Positions 1-10,300 of a stretch of DNA of 64,000 nucleotides are shown piece by piece. The stretch comes from DATMGU01 sp035555315. Lineage in GTDB: Bacteria; Pseudomonadota; Alphaproteobacteria; ATCC43930; CGMCC-115725. The stretch covers positions 124,001 through 188,000 of the forward strand of contig DATMGU010000046.1 of the NCBI GenBank assembly GCA_035555315.1. Direction: 5' to 3'. The position numbers and the translations under genes are program-made. The notes below the pieces were generated by a model that was given only the letters and a program-made list of their open reading frames with translations, was not told where the DNA came from and did no database searches. Position 1 is the stretch's first letter; each line of letters begins with the position of its first letter.

Positions 1-740
1 ATGAGAATGGCAACGATGGCGGACACGCCGATGATCTCGCAAGCCGCCCAAGGCCTAAGGTAGACGCGGCGGCAATCGCCGGATAGAGACCAAAAGCCTC
101 GGACGATCCGCCATTGTCCATACCGTGCCGGCAGGCGGTCCATAAGCATGATGACACCCAAACCGCCAAAGGCTGCCAAAGCCAGAACCGGGAAGGCATA
201 GGCTCGCCACCCGAAGGTCGTGGTCAGCGGAGCAAACAAGGCGAGGATCAAAACCATCAACCCGAGCAGCGTCGAGATCCGGTCCAACACCACTGAGTTG
301 ATGGATTTGGCGAGGGTCAATCCGGCCGCGCGGGCTCCCCAGGCGCGGACGAAGTCACCACCGACGGAGCTGGGCAGCAGCGTACTGAAGAATGCCGCGA
401 CATAGAAAATTCGGAAAGCGTCAGGAATTCTCATACGGCAGCCGATTTTGGCCAGTATCCGGCACCACCTGAGGCTGCCGAGAGCGGTCTGCAGGACCGT
501 GAGAAGTAATGCGACCGCTAATGGCAGGATGCCGACATTGGACAGCTGGCGCCAGAAATTCTCGATGCCGACCTTCTGCACCAACCAGATGATGACGGCG
601 GCCGACATCGCCACTTTTAACAATAAAACGAGCCCCTTGCGTCGACCGCTCTGGGCCGTCGTTTTGGTCTCTGACCCTTGAAGCACCGCCGGAATGCTCG
701 TCTCGTTTATCGATTGTTGCCCGGCGATATCGCCACCCAT
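1..740 (-). CDS. Lysylphosphatidylglycerol synthase TM-region (UPF0104/YbhN-like) membrane protein, 3' end outside window
   Basis: I translated this frame directly from the minus strand: it is open from the ATG at 740 to the window edge (246 codons, stop not seen). After a polar N-terminus of about 38 residues come hydrophobic helices and the stretch LLPSSVGGDFVRAW, followed by a SINSVVLDR segment, both characteristic of the integral-membrane domain found in MprF flippase halves and UPF0104 proteins. The family includes lipid flippases; next to a glycan locus, a role in moving a lipid or lipid-linked sugar is an inference. An upstream ATG at 777 is out of frame and soon stops, so 740 is the best start. 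Its ribosome binding site is weak. Confidence 0.85.
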   Translation of the reverse strand, partial: MGGDIAGQQSINETSIPAVLQGSETKTTAQSGRRKGLVLLLKVAMSAAVIIWLVQKVGIENFWRQLSNVGILPLAVALLLTVLQTALGSLRWCRILAKIGCRMRIPDAFRIFYVAAFFSTLLPSSVGGDFVRAWGARAAGLTLAKSINSVVLDRISTLLGLMVLILALFAPLTTTFGWRAYAFPVLALAAFGGLGVIMLMDRLPARYGQWRIVRGFWSLSGDCRRVYLRPWAACEIIGVSAIVAIL

Positions 741-1264
741 GCTAGGAGCACCCTGAGAAATATCCGTCACCGCTCATGCTCCCGGTGGAGCTGTGGCGGT
801 GAAAAATTGTCGATCCGACTGTCATGTAGCCCCGTTTACCGTCGCGAAATTGTCTATCAACGTTGCAGATCGCCACGCTGGAATGGGCATCTCCGGCCAC
901 CGCCCGATACGCTTATACTCCGGTCGCCATTCCATCAACCGTCCTTCTATCACCGTCTTTCTATCATGGGCGAAATGCTTTTCCGCGATCGGCCTCGCAC
1001 CTTTAAGATGCGCTTCGAGCGATCCCGCAGAATCGAGATCGGCTTGCAGATAGATTATCGGAGGTTCGGCCAGTTGAGGCACGTATGTTCGCGACGGTCG
1101 ATCGACAGGGGAAAACCGGCGTTGGGGGCGATGGAATCGCGTATAGGGTTGCGGCAGCCAAACGGTTCATGAACTAGAGGCTACCGCTCGATCAGGTCGC
1201 TGGGCGATTTATCGTCGGGGCTCGGGTCGATCGGCGATAGACAGATGCTGATAGGGGGACATCG
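741..1264. other. 524-bp intergenic region between divergent genes
   Basis: This gap separates the start of the minus-strand flippase-like gene from the plus-strand GT-C gene, so it should hold both promoters. I recognise no gene family in it. A minus-strand open frame of 86 codons (822-1082) has no recognisable domain and no clear ribosome binding site. A perfect 10-bp palindrome GTTCATGAAC lies near 1165. A Shine-Dalgarno-like AGGGGGA sits just before the GTG start at 1265. Confidence 0.6.
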
Positions 1265-4138
1265 GTGCGGGATCTGGCATTTTTGTTAATAAATTTAATA
1301 TTGGTATTTGTATCTTCCTATAAAATTTCCTCTTATTTTCGATGTGGCATCTCTGTTCGATTTGTAGCGTGCTTTTTATATTTTTGGCTTTCGGTGGCTG
1401 TCACAGCTTATATTCTCAGTATATTCGGATTGCTCGGTCGGCCTTGGATATATCTGGCGGTATCCACCGGGATAGCCGCCATTCCGGCGGTCATCTTTCG
1501 GAAATGGCTACCAAAACATCGCTCTCCGCAGTTAATCAGGCAATGGGCCGACCTATTCGACGGGGACCGGCGCGATACGGCTTTTCTTGCCATCGTGCTG
1601 TTCTGTACGGCGGGCGCGGTGATCGGCACATTGCTGCTAGTTACACTCTACGATCCGAATAACTACGATTCGCTTGCCTATCGTTTTCCGAGAGTGCTGT
1701 TGTATTTAGCACAGGGAAACCTGCGGCCGCTCAATTCATTCGACTACAGACTATCCAGCTACCCATTTTGCGGAATGTTTCTTTACTTCCTTCCCGGAAC
1801 GTGGGGCGTGGACGGCCGTCTATTCAATTATGTCAGTTTTGGCTGTTGGCTGGCAGGCGGAGTGGCCGTCGTGGCTGTGGCGCGCGAGATGGGTGTCTCG
1901 CGGCGTGGGGCGCTGATTGCAGCGTCGCTCTATTTGACGGCGCCGGCAGTCCTGATTTCGGCGGCCTCGACCAACGACGACATGATCGCCGGCGTGCCGA
2001 TGCTGTGCGCTGCTTTGTTCGCGCTGCGTTGGTGGCGCACGCGCGGTTGGGCCGACGCCGGCCTGGCGGGCGTCGGCGCGGGGCTCAGCGTTGGCACGAA
2101 GCTTCACGGGCTGTTTTACGACTTCACCGTCATGGCGGCGGCCATCGTGATTTTGTTGCATCCGACTCTGCGTAGGGTCGCTTTTCAGACGCTGCGGCGT
2201 TCCTGGAAGCAATTCCTGGCGGCTGGCACGATAGCTGCGCTTCTAGCGTTTCCGCCGCAGGCGATCAATCTGTTCACAAGCGGCAGCATGATGCCCATGG
2301 CGAGTGGTGCCGTGGAAGCAAACATCACGCTGGCAACACTGTCCAATACGCCGTTCTCGCTGGTGACCGCCGCTGCCACCACCGCAATGAATACCGCCCA
2401 GCTATTTTTGGGTGACATTCCGAATATGCTCTTCTTTGAAACCTCGGAATCGCGGTTGGCGGCTTTGAGGTCGTTCAATGCCTTCTTCAATCGACATTTG
2501 TTTTGGTGGTTGCGGGATGATGCGTCCTATTGGATGCCGTTTTACAAATTCCGCGGTGTCGCCGATGTGGAGCCCGGAACGGGCGCCTGGGAGCAGTCTG
2601 TAACCCTTGGGCTGATGCCATGGCTATTGATCGTCACTTTGGTGGTCAGTGGTGTTCTCTGGCGTCGTCGTGCCGGTGCGGGGATTGCCTTCTGGCTTGC
2701 CCTCAGCCTGCTGCTCCGAGACGTTTCCTACAGCACGCATCTGAAGTATGGCGAAGCGGCCGGCATCTATTACGCCTTCGTCATCGCGCTGGCGGCACCG
2801 AGCCTTGCGTGGTTGTGGGATTCACGCGCCTCGCTAGGTAGGCGCGCGGCCGGGCTGGTGACCGTCGCGACAATCCTCGCATTCGGCGGCAACGTTATGG
2901 TTGGGCTCGATAGTTTTCTCAACAACCCCCAACGCAATTTGCGCCAGCTCGCGGCGGGGTCGGTCTCGGCAGCGTCGCGGGATACAGTCTCGGCGGATTT
3001 GGCTGGTACCTTAGGAAAAATGAATAAGATCGACATACTCCCCGCCCATCTTGAAGTCGAAATGTTCACGCTGATGATGAAGAATATGAAAGCACGATAT
3101 TTTATATCGGAGATGCCAAGTACAGATGCGGACATGTTGAATATTTATTCTTACCCGAGTCGCGGCGAATACGGCAACATTCCGGTGCGGGTGGCCAACG
3201 ATTCAGCAAAACGGTTGACGCTCCTCGGCTCCTACATGGGGGTAGGCAAGGAGCTCGTTTTCGGCGAGGGCGCGCTGCCGCCTGGCCTTGATTCGGGGCA
3301 CTCAGGGTATGTGGTGTTTCACTCGGAACTGGTGCGGGACAAAACCCAGGCAGAGATGGTCAAGGCGATCGAAATCTATGGGCTGGTGGGCGCATTGCCT
3401 GACGACGCGCTCGAGTTCCGGTTGATACAGCAGGCATCCAAAGGCGACCACCCGATCATCGCCGATTGGCGGAGCGTCGAGGGATTGTCCGGCAGAGTGA
3501 GGGGGATCTCGGCGCAGGATGCGGGGCGAACCGGCGCGCGGGTCAGTCGCGACTTTACCTTTCCGCTGCCCCAGCCGAGCAAGAGCGGTTTCGTCGAGCT
3601 TCAGCTTCGGCAACGCCAGCAACCGGAAACGATCTGGTCCGCGAAAATATCCCTCGTTCGCGGCATCGACACCGTTCCGGCGGAAGCGATAACCATCCCC
3701 TCCTACGCCCTTGGGCAGGTTATGGATTTTCGGTCGTCCGGAGGTGGCGCCCCATATTTGGGGGGAGGCTGGTCGGCCGCGGAGGGGCCAGGGACGTGGT
3801 CGGTGGACGAGACATCGACGCTGCGATTGCAACTGCCACCCAGAAGCGGCGAGCCCATAAGGCTGACGGTGAAGGTCATGCCCTTCGTAGCGCCGCGGCA
3901 CGCTCCGATGACCATCCGAGTGCTTGCCAATGACGTCCGTGTGGCGACCTGGGTCTTCGACCGGTCCGAATGGACGACGGTCTCGGCGGATATCCCGCCC
4001 GATGCGTTGTCGCCTACCGGCCTTTTGACGCTCTCGTTTTATTGTGACGACGTAGTGGCACCGGCCTCCGTCAATTTTGGAGCCGATACGCGTCGTCTCA
4101 AGCTGCTGTTCGAGACGGCGAACATCGACCGTCGTTGA
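1265..4138 (+). CDS. Large GT-C-type membrane glycosyltransferase-like protein
   Basis: The product has 957 residues. The N-terminal 530 residues or so hold about ten hydrophobic helices, with acidic loops after the first helices (YDPNNYDSLAYR near residue 130, STNDDM near 240) like the Asp-bearing loops of polyprenyl-phosphate-sugar-dependent GT-C enzymes. Residues from about 690 to the end are soluble and beta-rich with no family I recognise. The GTG start is supported by AGGGGGA a few bases upstream. The first 150 bases are strikingly A+T-rich compared with the rest, which may aid translation initiation or mark transferred DNA. It lies alone on the plus strand, converging on the fucose operon. 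Glycosyl transfer to a surface glycan from a lipid-linked sugar is inferred. Confidence 0.65.
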   Translation: MRDLAFLLINLILVFVSSYKISSYFRCGISVRFVACFLYFWLSVAVTAYILSIFGLLGRPWIYLAVSTGIAAIPAVIFRKWLPKHRSPQLIRQWADLFDGDRRDTAFLAIVLFCTAGAVIGTLLLVTLYDPNNYDSLAYRFPRVLLYLAQGNLRPLNSFDYRLSSYPFCGMFLYFLPGTWGVDGRLFNYVSFGCWLAGGVAVVAVAREMGVSRRGALIAASLYLTAPAVLISAASTNDDMIAGVPMLCAALFALRWWRTRGWADAGLAGVGAGLSVGTKLHGLFYDFTVMAAAIVILLHPTLRRVAFQTLRRSWKQFLAAGTIAALLAFPPQAINLFTSGSMMPMASGAVEANITLATLSNTPFSLVTAAATTAMNTAQLFLGDIPNMLFFETSESRLAALRSFNAFFNRHLFWWLRDDASYWMPFYKFRGVADVEPGTGAWEQSVTLGLMPWLLIVTLVVSGVLWRRRAGAGIAFWLALSLLLRDVSYSTHLKYGEAAGIYYAFVIALAAPSLAWLWDSRASLGRRAAGLVTVATILAFGGNVMVGLDSFLNNPQRNLRQLAAGSVSAASRDTVSADLAGTLGKMNKIDILPAHLEVEMFTLMMKNMKARYFISEMPSTDADMLNIYSYPSRGEYGNIPVRVANDSAKRLTLLGSYMGVGKELVFGEGALPPGLDSGHSGYVVFHSELVRDKTQAEMVKAIEIYGLVGALPDDALEFRLIQQASKGDHPIIADWRSVEGLSGRVRGISAQDAGRTGARVSRDFTFPLPQPSKSGFVELQLRQRQQPETIWSAKISLVRGIDTVPAEAITIPSYALGQVMDFRSSGGGAPYLGGGWSAAEGPGTWSVDETSTLRLQLPPRSGEPIRLTVKVMPFVAPRHAPMTIRVLANDVRVATWVFDRSEWTTVSADIPPDALSPTGLLTLSFYCDDVVAPASVNFGADTRRLKLLFETANIDRR

Positions 4139-4218
4139 CAAATCCTCGCCTCAGCCAGGTTGACCTGCGCCAGATTGCTCCGAGTTCGGTACACATGTGG
4201 TGGGGTGCTGCCCCGAGC

Positions 4219-5043
4219 CTACTCTTGTTCCTCGGCGATGGCTCGCACCCTGCGGAGTTCCTTATCGAGGCGGTTGATCAATTCGAGACGTTCGGCGCAG
4301 GTCGCGGCAAGAAGCGTGATCTCGCCGTGCTGCGCCTGCATCAGCCGTTTCGCCGCCGCGAGTTCGGCTGTTTCAAATCGATCGAAGATGTTCGGAGGCA
4401 ATCGGAAGGCGGTTCGAAGGGCGATGTCCTCCTCCCGCAGATAGAAATTGTTGAGACCATCGAACCACACCTTCTGATAACGGGCATCCGTCAGGATCGG
4501 CTCCCATGCTTCCCAGTTTTCGTCGCGCGAATTTACGGCCGTAGCCTCGACGATCAAGAGGCGGGGGCGGTACCTGTTCCAATCCCCGCTCCGTATGACG
4601 CCGAGCTCGCCGCCCTCGACATCGATCTTCATGAAGTCGATGGTTTTATCTTGGACGTGCAGGTCGCAGAGCGTGTCGAGGCGGATGACCTCAACCTCAT
4701 GGGGCGTCGAGGCCAAATTGGTCGAGGCGAGCGTGTCGGCAACGGCGGCATTGAGCGTCGAATTTTCGGCAAACCCCGATATTTCGTAAAAGGCGGCGCG
4801 GCCCGCCTTTTCGCCGATTGCGCAATTCAGGTTCAGATCGTTCGGTCGCGCATCGCGCAATAAGGGATAAAACTGCGATGTCGGCTCGATATTGATACCC
4901 GACCAACCTTGCTTGTAGAAATGGCACGTAACCGACAGAAATTCAGGATGCGCGGCGCCGATATCCACGTAGAAACCACGATGTTCGGCGCTGAACAACC
5001 GCGCGATCATGATGTCTTCAAAATTTTGCGCGTAGGAAATCAC
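4219..5043 (-). CDS. FkbM family SAM-dependent methyltransferase
   Basis: The 274-residue protein carries the FkbM layout: an N-terminal SYAQNFED, the SAM-binding FYVDIGAAHP near residue 25, and IDFMKIDVEGGE near residue 137. FkbM proteins O-methylate sugars and other small molecules. The last 45 residues are charged and predicted coiled coil (LINRLDKELRRVRAIAEEQE), beyond the catalytic fold. The GTG start has an ideal GGGAGG 4-5 bases upstream. It follows fcl by 52 bases and is probably the last gene of a gmd-fcl-fkbM operon, so the likely substrate is a deoxyhexose of the glycan. That substrate is an inference. Confidence 0.88.
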   Translation of the reverse strand: MISYAQNFEDIMIARLFSAEHRGFYVDIGAAHPEFLSVTCHFYKQGWSGINIEPTSQFYPLLRDARPNDLNLNCAIGEKAGRAAFYEISGFAENSTLNAAVADTLASTNLASTPHEVEVIRLDTLCDLHVQDKTIDFMKIDVEGGELGVIRSGDWNRYRPRLLIVEATAVNSRDENWEAWEPILTDARYQKVWFDGLNNFYLREEDIALRTAFRLPPNIFDRFETAELAAAKRLMQAQHGEITLLAATCAERLELINRLDKELRRVRAIAEEQE

Positions 5044-5095
5044 GGAACCTCCCTACGGCATCCCCGAAGGGGCCGGTGACCTTGACTCGTCGGGA

Positions 5096-6073
5096 TCAGC
5101 TGGTCCGACCGAGGCCGCCAGCCTTGTTTTCCAGAAACCACGCATAGGTATCGCGAAGGCCCTGATCGAGTGAGATTTTGGCCTGCCAGCCCAGCGCCGT
5201 CAGGCGTCCGACGTCGAGGAGCTTCCTCGGCGCGCCGTCAGGTTTATCCGTTTCATTGACGAAGCGTCCGTCGTAACCGACCGCGGCCGCGATGGACGCT
5301 GCCAGTTCGTTGATCGTAACGTCGGTTCCGGTGCCGACATTGACATGGCCTTCCGCCGAATAGCCTTGCATTAGGAAGACGCAGGCATCAGCCAGATCGT
5401 CGACATGGAGGAACTCGCGACGCGGCGTTCCGGTGCCCCAGATACGCAACTCCGGCTGACCGTCGATCTTGGCTTGGTGTGCCTTGCGCATCAGCGCCGG
5501 CACCACATGGCTCGCCTGAAGGTCGTAATTGTCGTAGGGGCCGTATAAGTTGGTCGGCATCGCCGAAATGAAATCGCAGTCATATTGCCGGCGATAGGCT
5601 TGGCACAGTTTGATGCCGGCGATTTTCGCGATCGCATACCACTCGTTGGTCGGCTCCAAGGCGCCGGTCAACAGCACGTCTTCGCTCATCGGCTGCGGCG
5701 CGAATTTCGGATAGATGCAGGACGAGCCGAGGAACAGCAGCTTCGTCACACCGATCTCTCTCGCCGAGTCTATGATATTGGCTTCGATCATCATGTTGTC
5801 GTAGAGGAATTCGGCCGGACGGCTGTCATTCGCCAAGATGCCGCCGACCGTCGCCGCCGCCAGGAACACTGCTTCGGGTCGCCTATCGCGCATCCATTGT
5901 CGGACCGCCCGCTGGTCGCGGAAATCGACCTCCGGGCGCCCCACCGTCAGAATCTCGCAATCCTCGGTCGCCAGGCGCCGCACGATGGCGGACCCGACCA
6001 TGCCCCGGTAGCCGGCAACGAAGACGCGTCGACCGCGCAGGTCGAAGCCTTGTCCCGAAAGTCCCGCCGCCAC
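5096..6073 (-). CDS. fcl: GDP-L-fucose synthase
   Basis: This SDR enzyme performs the 3,5-epimerisation and 4-reduction of GDP-4-keto-6-deoxy-D-mannose to GDP-L-fucose. The sequence shows the NADP-binding GYRGMVGS near residue 20, FLGSSCIYPK, and the catalytic YAIAKIAG (Tyr-x3-Lys). An open frame continues further upstream, but that part is only a shadow of gmd. I place the start at the GTG whose G is also the last base of the gmd TAG stop. This gives 325 residues, the normal family length, and implies translational coupling. Upstream is gmd, downstream the FkbM methyltransferase. Confidence 0.95.
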   Translation of the reverse strand: MAAGLSGQGFDLRGRRVFVAGYRGMVGSAIVRRLATEDCEILTVGRPEVDFRDQRAVRQWMRDRRPEAVFLAAATVGGILANDSRPAEFLYDNMMIEANIIDSAREIGVTKLLFLGSSCIYPKFAPQPMSEDVLLTGALEPTNEWYAIAKIAGIKLCQAYRRQYDCDFISAMPTNLYGPYDNYDLQASHVVPALMRKAHQAKIDGQPELRIWGTGTPRREFLHVDDLADACVFLMQGYSAEGHVNVGTGTDVTINELAASIAAAVGYDGRFVNETDKPDGAPRKLLDVGRLTALGWQAKISLDQGLRDTYAWFLENKAGGLGRTS

Positions 6074-7119
6074 TATCGGTGCGCCGCGCCGCGCACGGCG
6101 ACGACGTAACCGGCGCCATGCAGTGTCGCCTCCTGCTTCGCCAGGTCGAGGTCGTTCTCGACCATCATCTGAACGAGCGATTGGAATGAGACCTTCGGCT
6201 GCCAGCCGAGGAGCTCGCGCGCCCGCGTGCTGTCTCCCTGCAGAAAGTCCACTTCCGTCGGCCGCATATAGCGCGGATCGAATTCGACGAATTCCTGCCA
6301 ATCGAGATCGACCGCGCCGAAGGCAAGCTCGAGAAATTCACGCACCGAATAGGCTTCGCCGGTCGCGACGACGAAATCGCCCGGCTCGTCATGCTGAAGC
6401 ATCCGCCACATCGCCTCGACATAATCGCCGGCGAAGCCCCAGTCGCGCTTCGCATCGAGATTGCCAAGATAAAGCTGGGATTGCAGGCCCAGCTTGATGC
6501 GTCCGACGGCGCGGGTGATTTTGCGCGTCACGAAGGTCTCACCGCGCCGCGGGCTTTCGTGGTTGAACAGGATGCCGTTGGACACGAACATCCCATAGGC
6601 TTCGCGGTAGTTGATCCCGTACCAATGGGCGGCCACCTTGGACACGGCATAGGGGCTGCGTGGATAGAACGGCGTCGCTTCGCTCTGGGGTGGCGACGCG
6701 GCTCCGAACATCTCGGAGGAGCCGGCCTGGTAGAGCCTAACCGGCTTGTCGAAATCCCCCATGTAATCGCGCACTGCTTCAAGCAGCCGGAGCGACCCGC
6801 TGGCGACCACGTCCGCCGTGTATTCCGGCACGTCGAACGACACGCGGACATGGCTCTGTGCCCCGAGATTGTAGACCTCGTCCGGCTGGACTTTTTCCAG
6901 CACCCGCCGCAGCCCGGTGCCATCGGTCAGGTCGCCGTAATGCAGCGACAGGCGCGGGCCAGCGACATGCGCGTCGTGATAGATGTGGTCCAACCGTTCG
7001 GTGTTGAAAGAGCTGGCGCGCCGCAACAAGCCGTGAACTTCATAGCCTTTAGCCAGAAGCAGTTCGGTAAGGTAAGAACCGTCCTGCCCCGTGATGCCGG
7101 TCACCAACGCGCGTTTCAA
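6073..7119 (-). CDS. gmd: GDP-mannose 4,6-dehydratase
   Basis: Gmd converts GDP-D-mannose to GDP-4-keto-6-deoxy-D-mannose, the first step to GDP-L-fucose or GDP-rhamnose. Diagnostic motifs are ALVTGITGQDGSYL at the N-terminus, NLGAQSHV near residue 85 and the catalytic YAVSK with the upstream Ser/Glu. The frame extends to 7203, but homologues begin with KRALVTG. A TTG at 7119 preceded by GGAG at 7-base spacing fits that start and gives 348 residues. First gene of the gmd-fcl-fkbM operon; its promoter should lie in the 197-bp gap before 7317. Confidence 0.95.
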   Translation of the reverse strand: MKRALVTGITGQDGSYLTELLLAKGYEVHGLLRRASSFNTERLDHIYHDAHVAGPRLSLHYGDLTDGTGLRRVLEKVQPDEVYNLGAQSHVRVSFDVPEYTADVVASGSLRLLEAVRDYMGDFDKPVRLYQAGSSEMFGAASPPQSEATPFYPRSPYAVSKVAAHWYGINYREAYGMFVSNGILFNHESPRRGETFVTRKITRAVGRIKLGLQSQLYLGNLDAKRDWGFAGDYVEAMWRMLQHDEPGDFVVATGEAYSVREFLELAFGAVDLDWQEFVEFDPRYMRPTEVDFLQGDSTRARELLGWQPKVSFQSLVQMMVENDLDLAKQEATLHGAGYVVAVRGAAHR

Positions 7120-7316
7120 TGCACTTCTCCATTTTCGGATGCTGCCGCAACCGCCGTACATATAAGGTTGTGAATCATAAGGCCAAGCCGCTTGATCGGC
7201 CACGAATGCAGTGTCGATATTCCATCAGAATGTCCCGATGACGCAAGGTGCACGGGGAGATGAGCGAGATCGCCCCGCAAGGGCGATGCCCCAAAACCCC
7301 CACATCCCTCCCCCGG

Positions 7317-10300
7317 TTATTGCCGGCCCAGTGCCTTCAGCACCTGTGCCAATCGTTGCTGCGCCACATCCTGGTCCGGTTGTAGGGCAAGGGCGGCGGT
7401 AAGATCGCTCTCCGCACCGTCAAGGTCTGCACGCTGGTAGCGCAGGTACCCTCGGTTGCAGAGCACCCAGAAGCGGTCGAAGCCTAGCTCCAGCGCGCGA
7501 TTGTAATGCTGGAGCGTCTCGCCGCCATCGCCCCGTGAATTATGGAGTGCCTGTGCCGCTAGGTAGTGCCATTCCCCATTCTCGGGATCGCTGCGCAGGT
7601 GCTGTCTTATCTGCTTCAGCGCTGCGCGGTACCTGCCGGCGTTGAACAGGCGCCAAGCGGTAGCCTTGCTGTCTTCGAGCGCTGACTTGCCAAGTGCCGG
7701 ATCCTTCCTGCTGAGCCAATTGCAACGCATCCGGTCGATTTTGGCGGCGATCCTGCGACCGAACTGGCTAAGGATCCGCGCGCGATGGTAGCGCACCCAA
7801 TATTCATTGAAATTCGCCGCCAGGGCCCGGTTGTAATGATCGAGCGTTTCCCAGGGTTTCGTCCCCTTGCTCTGCAGACAAAGCCCGGCCAAGTAATTGG
7901 CCTCGCCATCGGCCGGCTGAAACCACAGCATCGGTTTCAGCAGTTCCAGCGCGTCGTCATGCCGTGACGCATAGAAAAGCTGCCACGTCATCTCCATCCC
8001 GCGCCGCCACCCTGACGGACTCTGAAGCTGCTTTGTGTGCAGGGCGATCACCTGCCGGTCCTCGGTATCGGCCTCGGCGCGTTGGGCGAGGGTGCGTAGC
8101 AGCCGACTCCGATCCAGACGAATGAAAAAGTTCGTCGGGTCCAACGCCACCGCCTCGCCGTAGTGGGCCGCCGCCTCGGCCAGATTTCCCTGATTCTCTG
8201 CCATTTTGGCCAGCATGAGTACTGTTTCGGACGCCATGCCGTGCCGGGCGAGCACGTCCTGGACCGTTTTGATGACCAAGGGATCGGCCGCATCCTGCTC
8301 GGCGACCTTCTGCCCAAGCTTCTTCAACATCCCGGCGGCTGACGAGATGCGGGAAGGGGCTTGGGGTGAGGCTGTTTGATCGGGCAACCCCATCAACGGC
8401 AGATAGGCTGCATTCACGCGGCGATAATCGTAGCTTTCGGCGAATTGGCGAGCAGCGGTACGGATTGCCTCCGCCTTGCCAGGTTGAGTAAGCATCTCCT
8501 GAATGAGTTCGGGATAGCGATCCAGCGAATCCTCGACTAGACAATCTCGTCCCGAGACGATCGGATAGCCTCGGAAGCTGAGGGCGGTGCCGATCACCGG
8601 CTTACCCGCGGCCATCGCTTCGATCGTCTTGATTGAGGCGCCGAGTCCGTGGCGCAAAGGGATGAGCACCAGGTCGGTCGCTTCGTATAATAGCCGCAAT
8701 GCCACGTCATCGACGCTGCCGAGGGCGATGAAATTGTCGTGGCGCTGTGGCTCGGCGCAGGACCCCGCCACAACGAACAGAGGGGCGTTTCCAGCGAAGC
8801 GTTCTCGGGCGATTTTTGCCAAATGTCGAAGTTCGATGACGGCGTTTTGGTTCGGGATATGGTTACTTCCGACGAACAGGCAGGTATGCGAAGCGTCAAG
8901 ATCAATGCCGTAGAGCTCGCGGAGCAGTAGCCTCGATTTACCGTCGGTCAAAGGCGCAAGGCCTGCGATATCGACAGGCATGCGGATCTCAGTGGATGGA
9001 ACATTCAACGCGGCAAGGGTCTGTCGATCCTCAGCTGTTACCGTAACCGTCGAATCGGCTGCTCGGGACCATGCGATGTCGTAGCGCAGCAGCGCGCGGC
9101 GCAGCGGCGCGCAGTCGGTGGCGATCTGGTGCATCATGTCGTGATGCGTGAGGATCAGCTGCTTGCCGTGCTGACGGCATGCCTTGGTTACGACATCGCC
9201 CCAGAACGGGTATTCCAGCAAAACGATGTCCGCCCAGCGGACCACCTCATGGATCCGCAATCGGAATTGCCGATCGCCTCGATGACGCAGGTGGTACCAG
9301 AGATAGATCGGCAATCGAGCTTGCTCGCCGCGGCAGAACAACGCCCACCATCGTTGGAAGAGCCAATGGAAAACCGGCCGGCGATCGCGGATCTCGACTG
9401 ATTCGTACGTCACATTGTCGGTTTGATCGGTCGGGGTCCTGCCCTCCTGGACGACACGGAGATGGTCGACATGATCGCGCAGGAAATCGACCATCAAATT
9501 GGTCCGGACACTGGCTCCGGCTCGGCGCTGCAGGATGTCGCCCCAGGGATAAAACACACCGACGCGTGTCCCAATGCGCCGAGTCGCTTCCGAAGAACGA
9601 CGACCGAACAACACATCGATGAGCGTCTTCGGGCTGTGCCAATCGAGACAATCGACCTGCCTGGTCCGTGCGGCCTGTCGGTAGTGCGCCAGGCTCGCTG
9701 TCAGATCGAGAATCGCCTGGACGAGTGCGGGCGGATCCAGATCAGCGCAGACGATGCCGGCGCCGAACCGCTCCAACTCGTCGCTCATCCAGGTATCGGC
9801 CGTTACGATCATCGGCTTGCCGGCCGCGGCGGCTTCGACAAATACGCCGGAGCTGCGGGCCTGATAGACTTGCCTCCTATAGGGTAGCAGGACGGCGTCG
9901 GCGCCGGTCAGCAGGGCCTTATACGCTTCGCTCGGCAGTGGCGCGCGGATCAGGTCGACGGAGGCAAAGCCACGCCGGGCTAGATCGTCGACGGCCGCGT
10001 CGATCGCGGGATCCGTGCTATTGCATTGGAGCGTGAAGGAAAGGTGCCCGGCCTGACCCTGCTCTTCCAGTTGGATGATCGCGGCGATGAGCTCGAAGAT
10101 ACCCTTCTCGCCACGCGCTCCGCCCAAGGCAACGAAGCGGATCCGACGCGCGGTACCCACCGGTTGATCGAGCGGCTGTGTGTCAGGTTCCGTGGACTGC
10201 TTCCCGGTCAGCGGAATCGGGAAAATGCTGACAGGGGCTAAGGTCAGATGCGCATAGGCCTCTGCCATGCGTGCACTATCGGAGACGAGTCTCGCTTTAC

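Noticed and set aside
3302..4141. Long open frame on the minus strand opposite the GT-C gene (279 codons)
   Set aside because: Low-complexity Arg/Gly-rich translation typical of antisense G+C-rich DNA; no domain, and the plus strand encodes a continuous membrane protein.
6074..6301. Upstream extension of fcl (76 extra codons)
   Set aside because: The extension lies wholly inside gmd in another frame and is not part of the normal enzyme; the GTG at 6073 gives the correct length.
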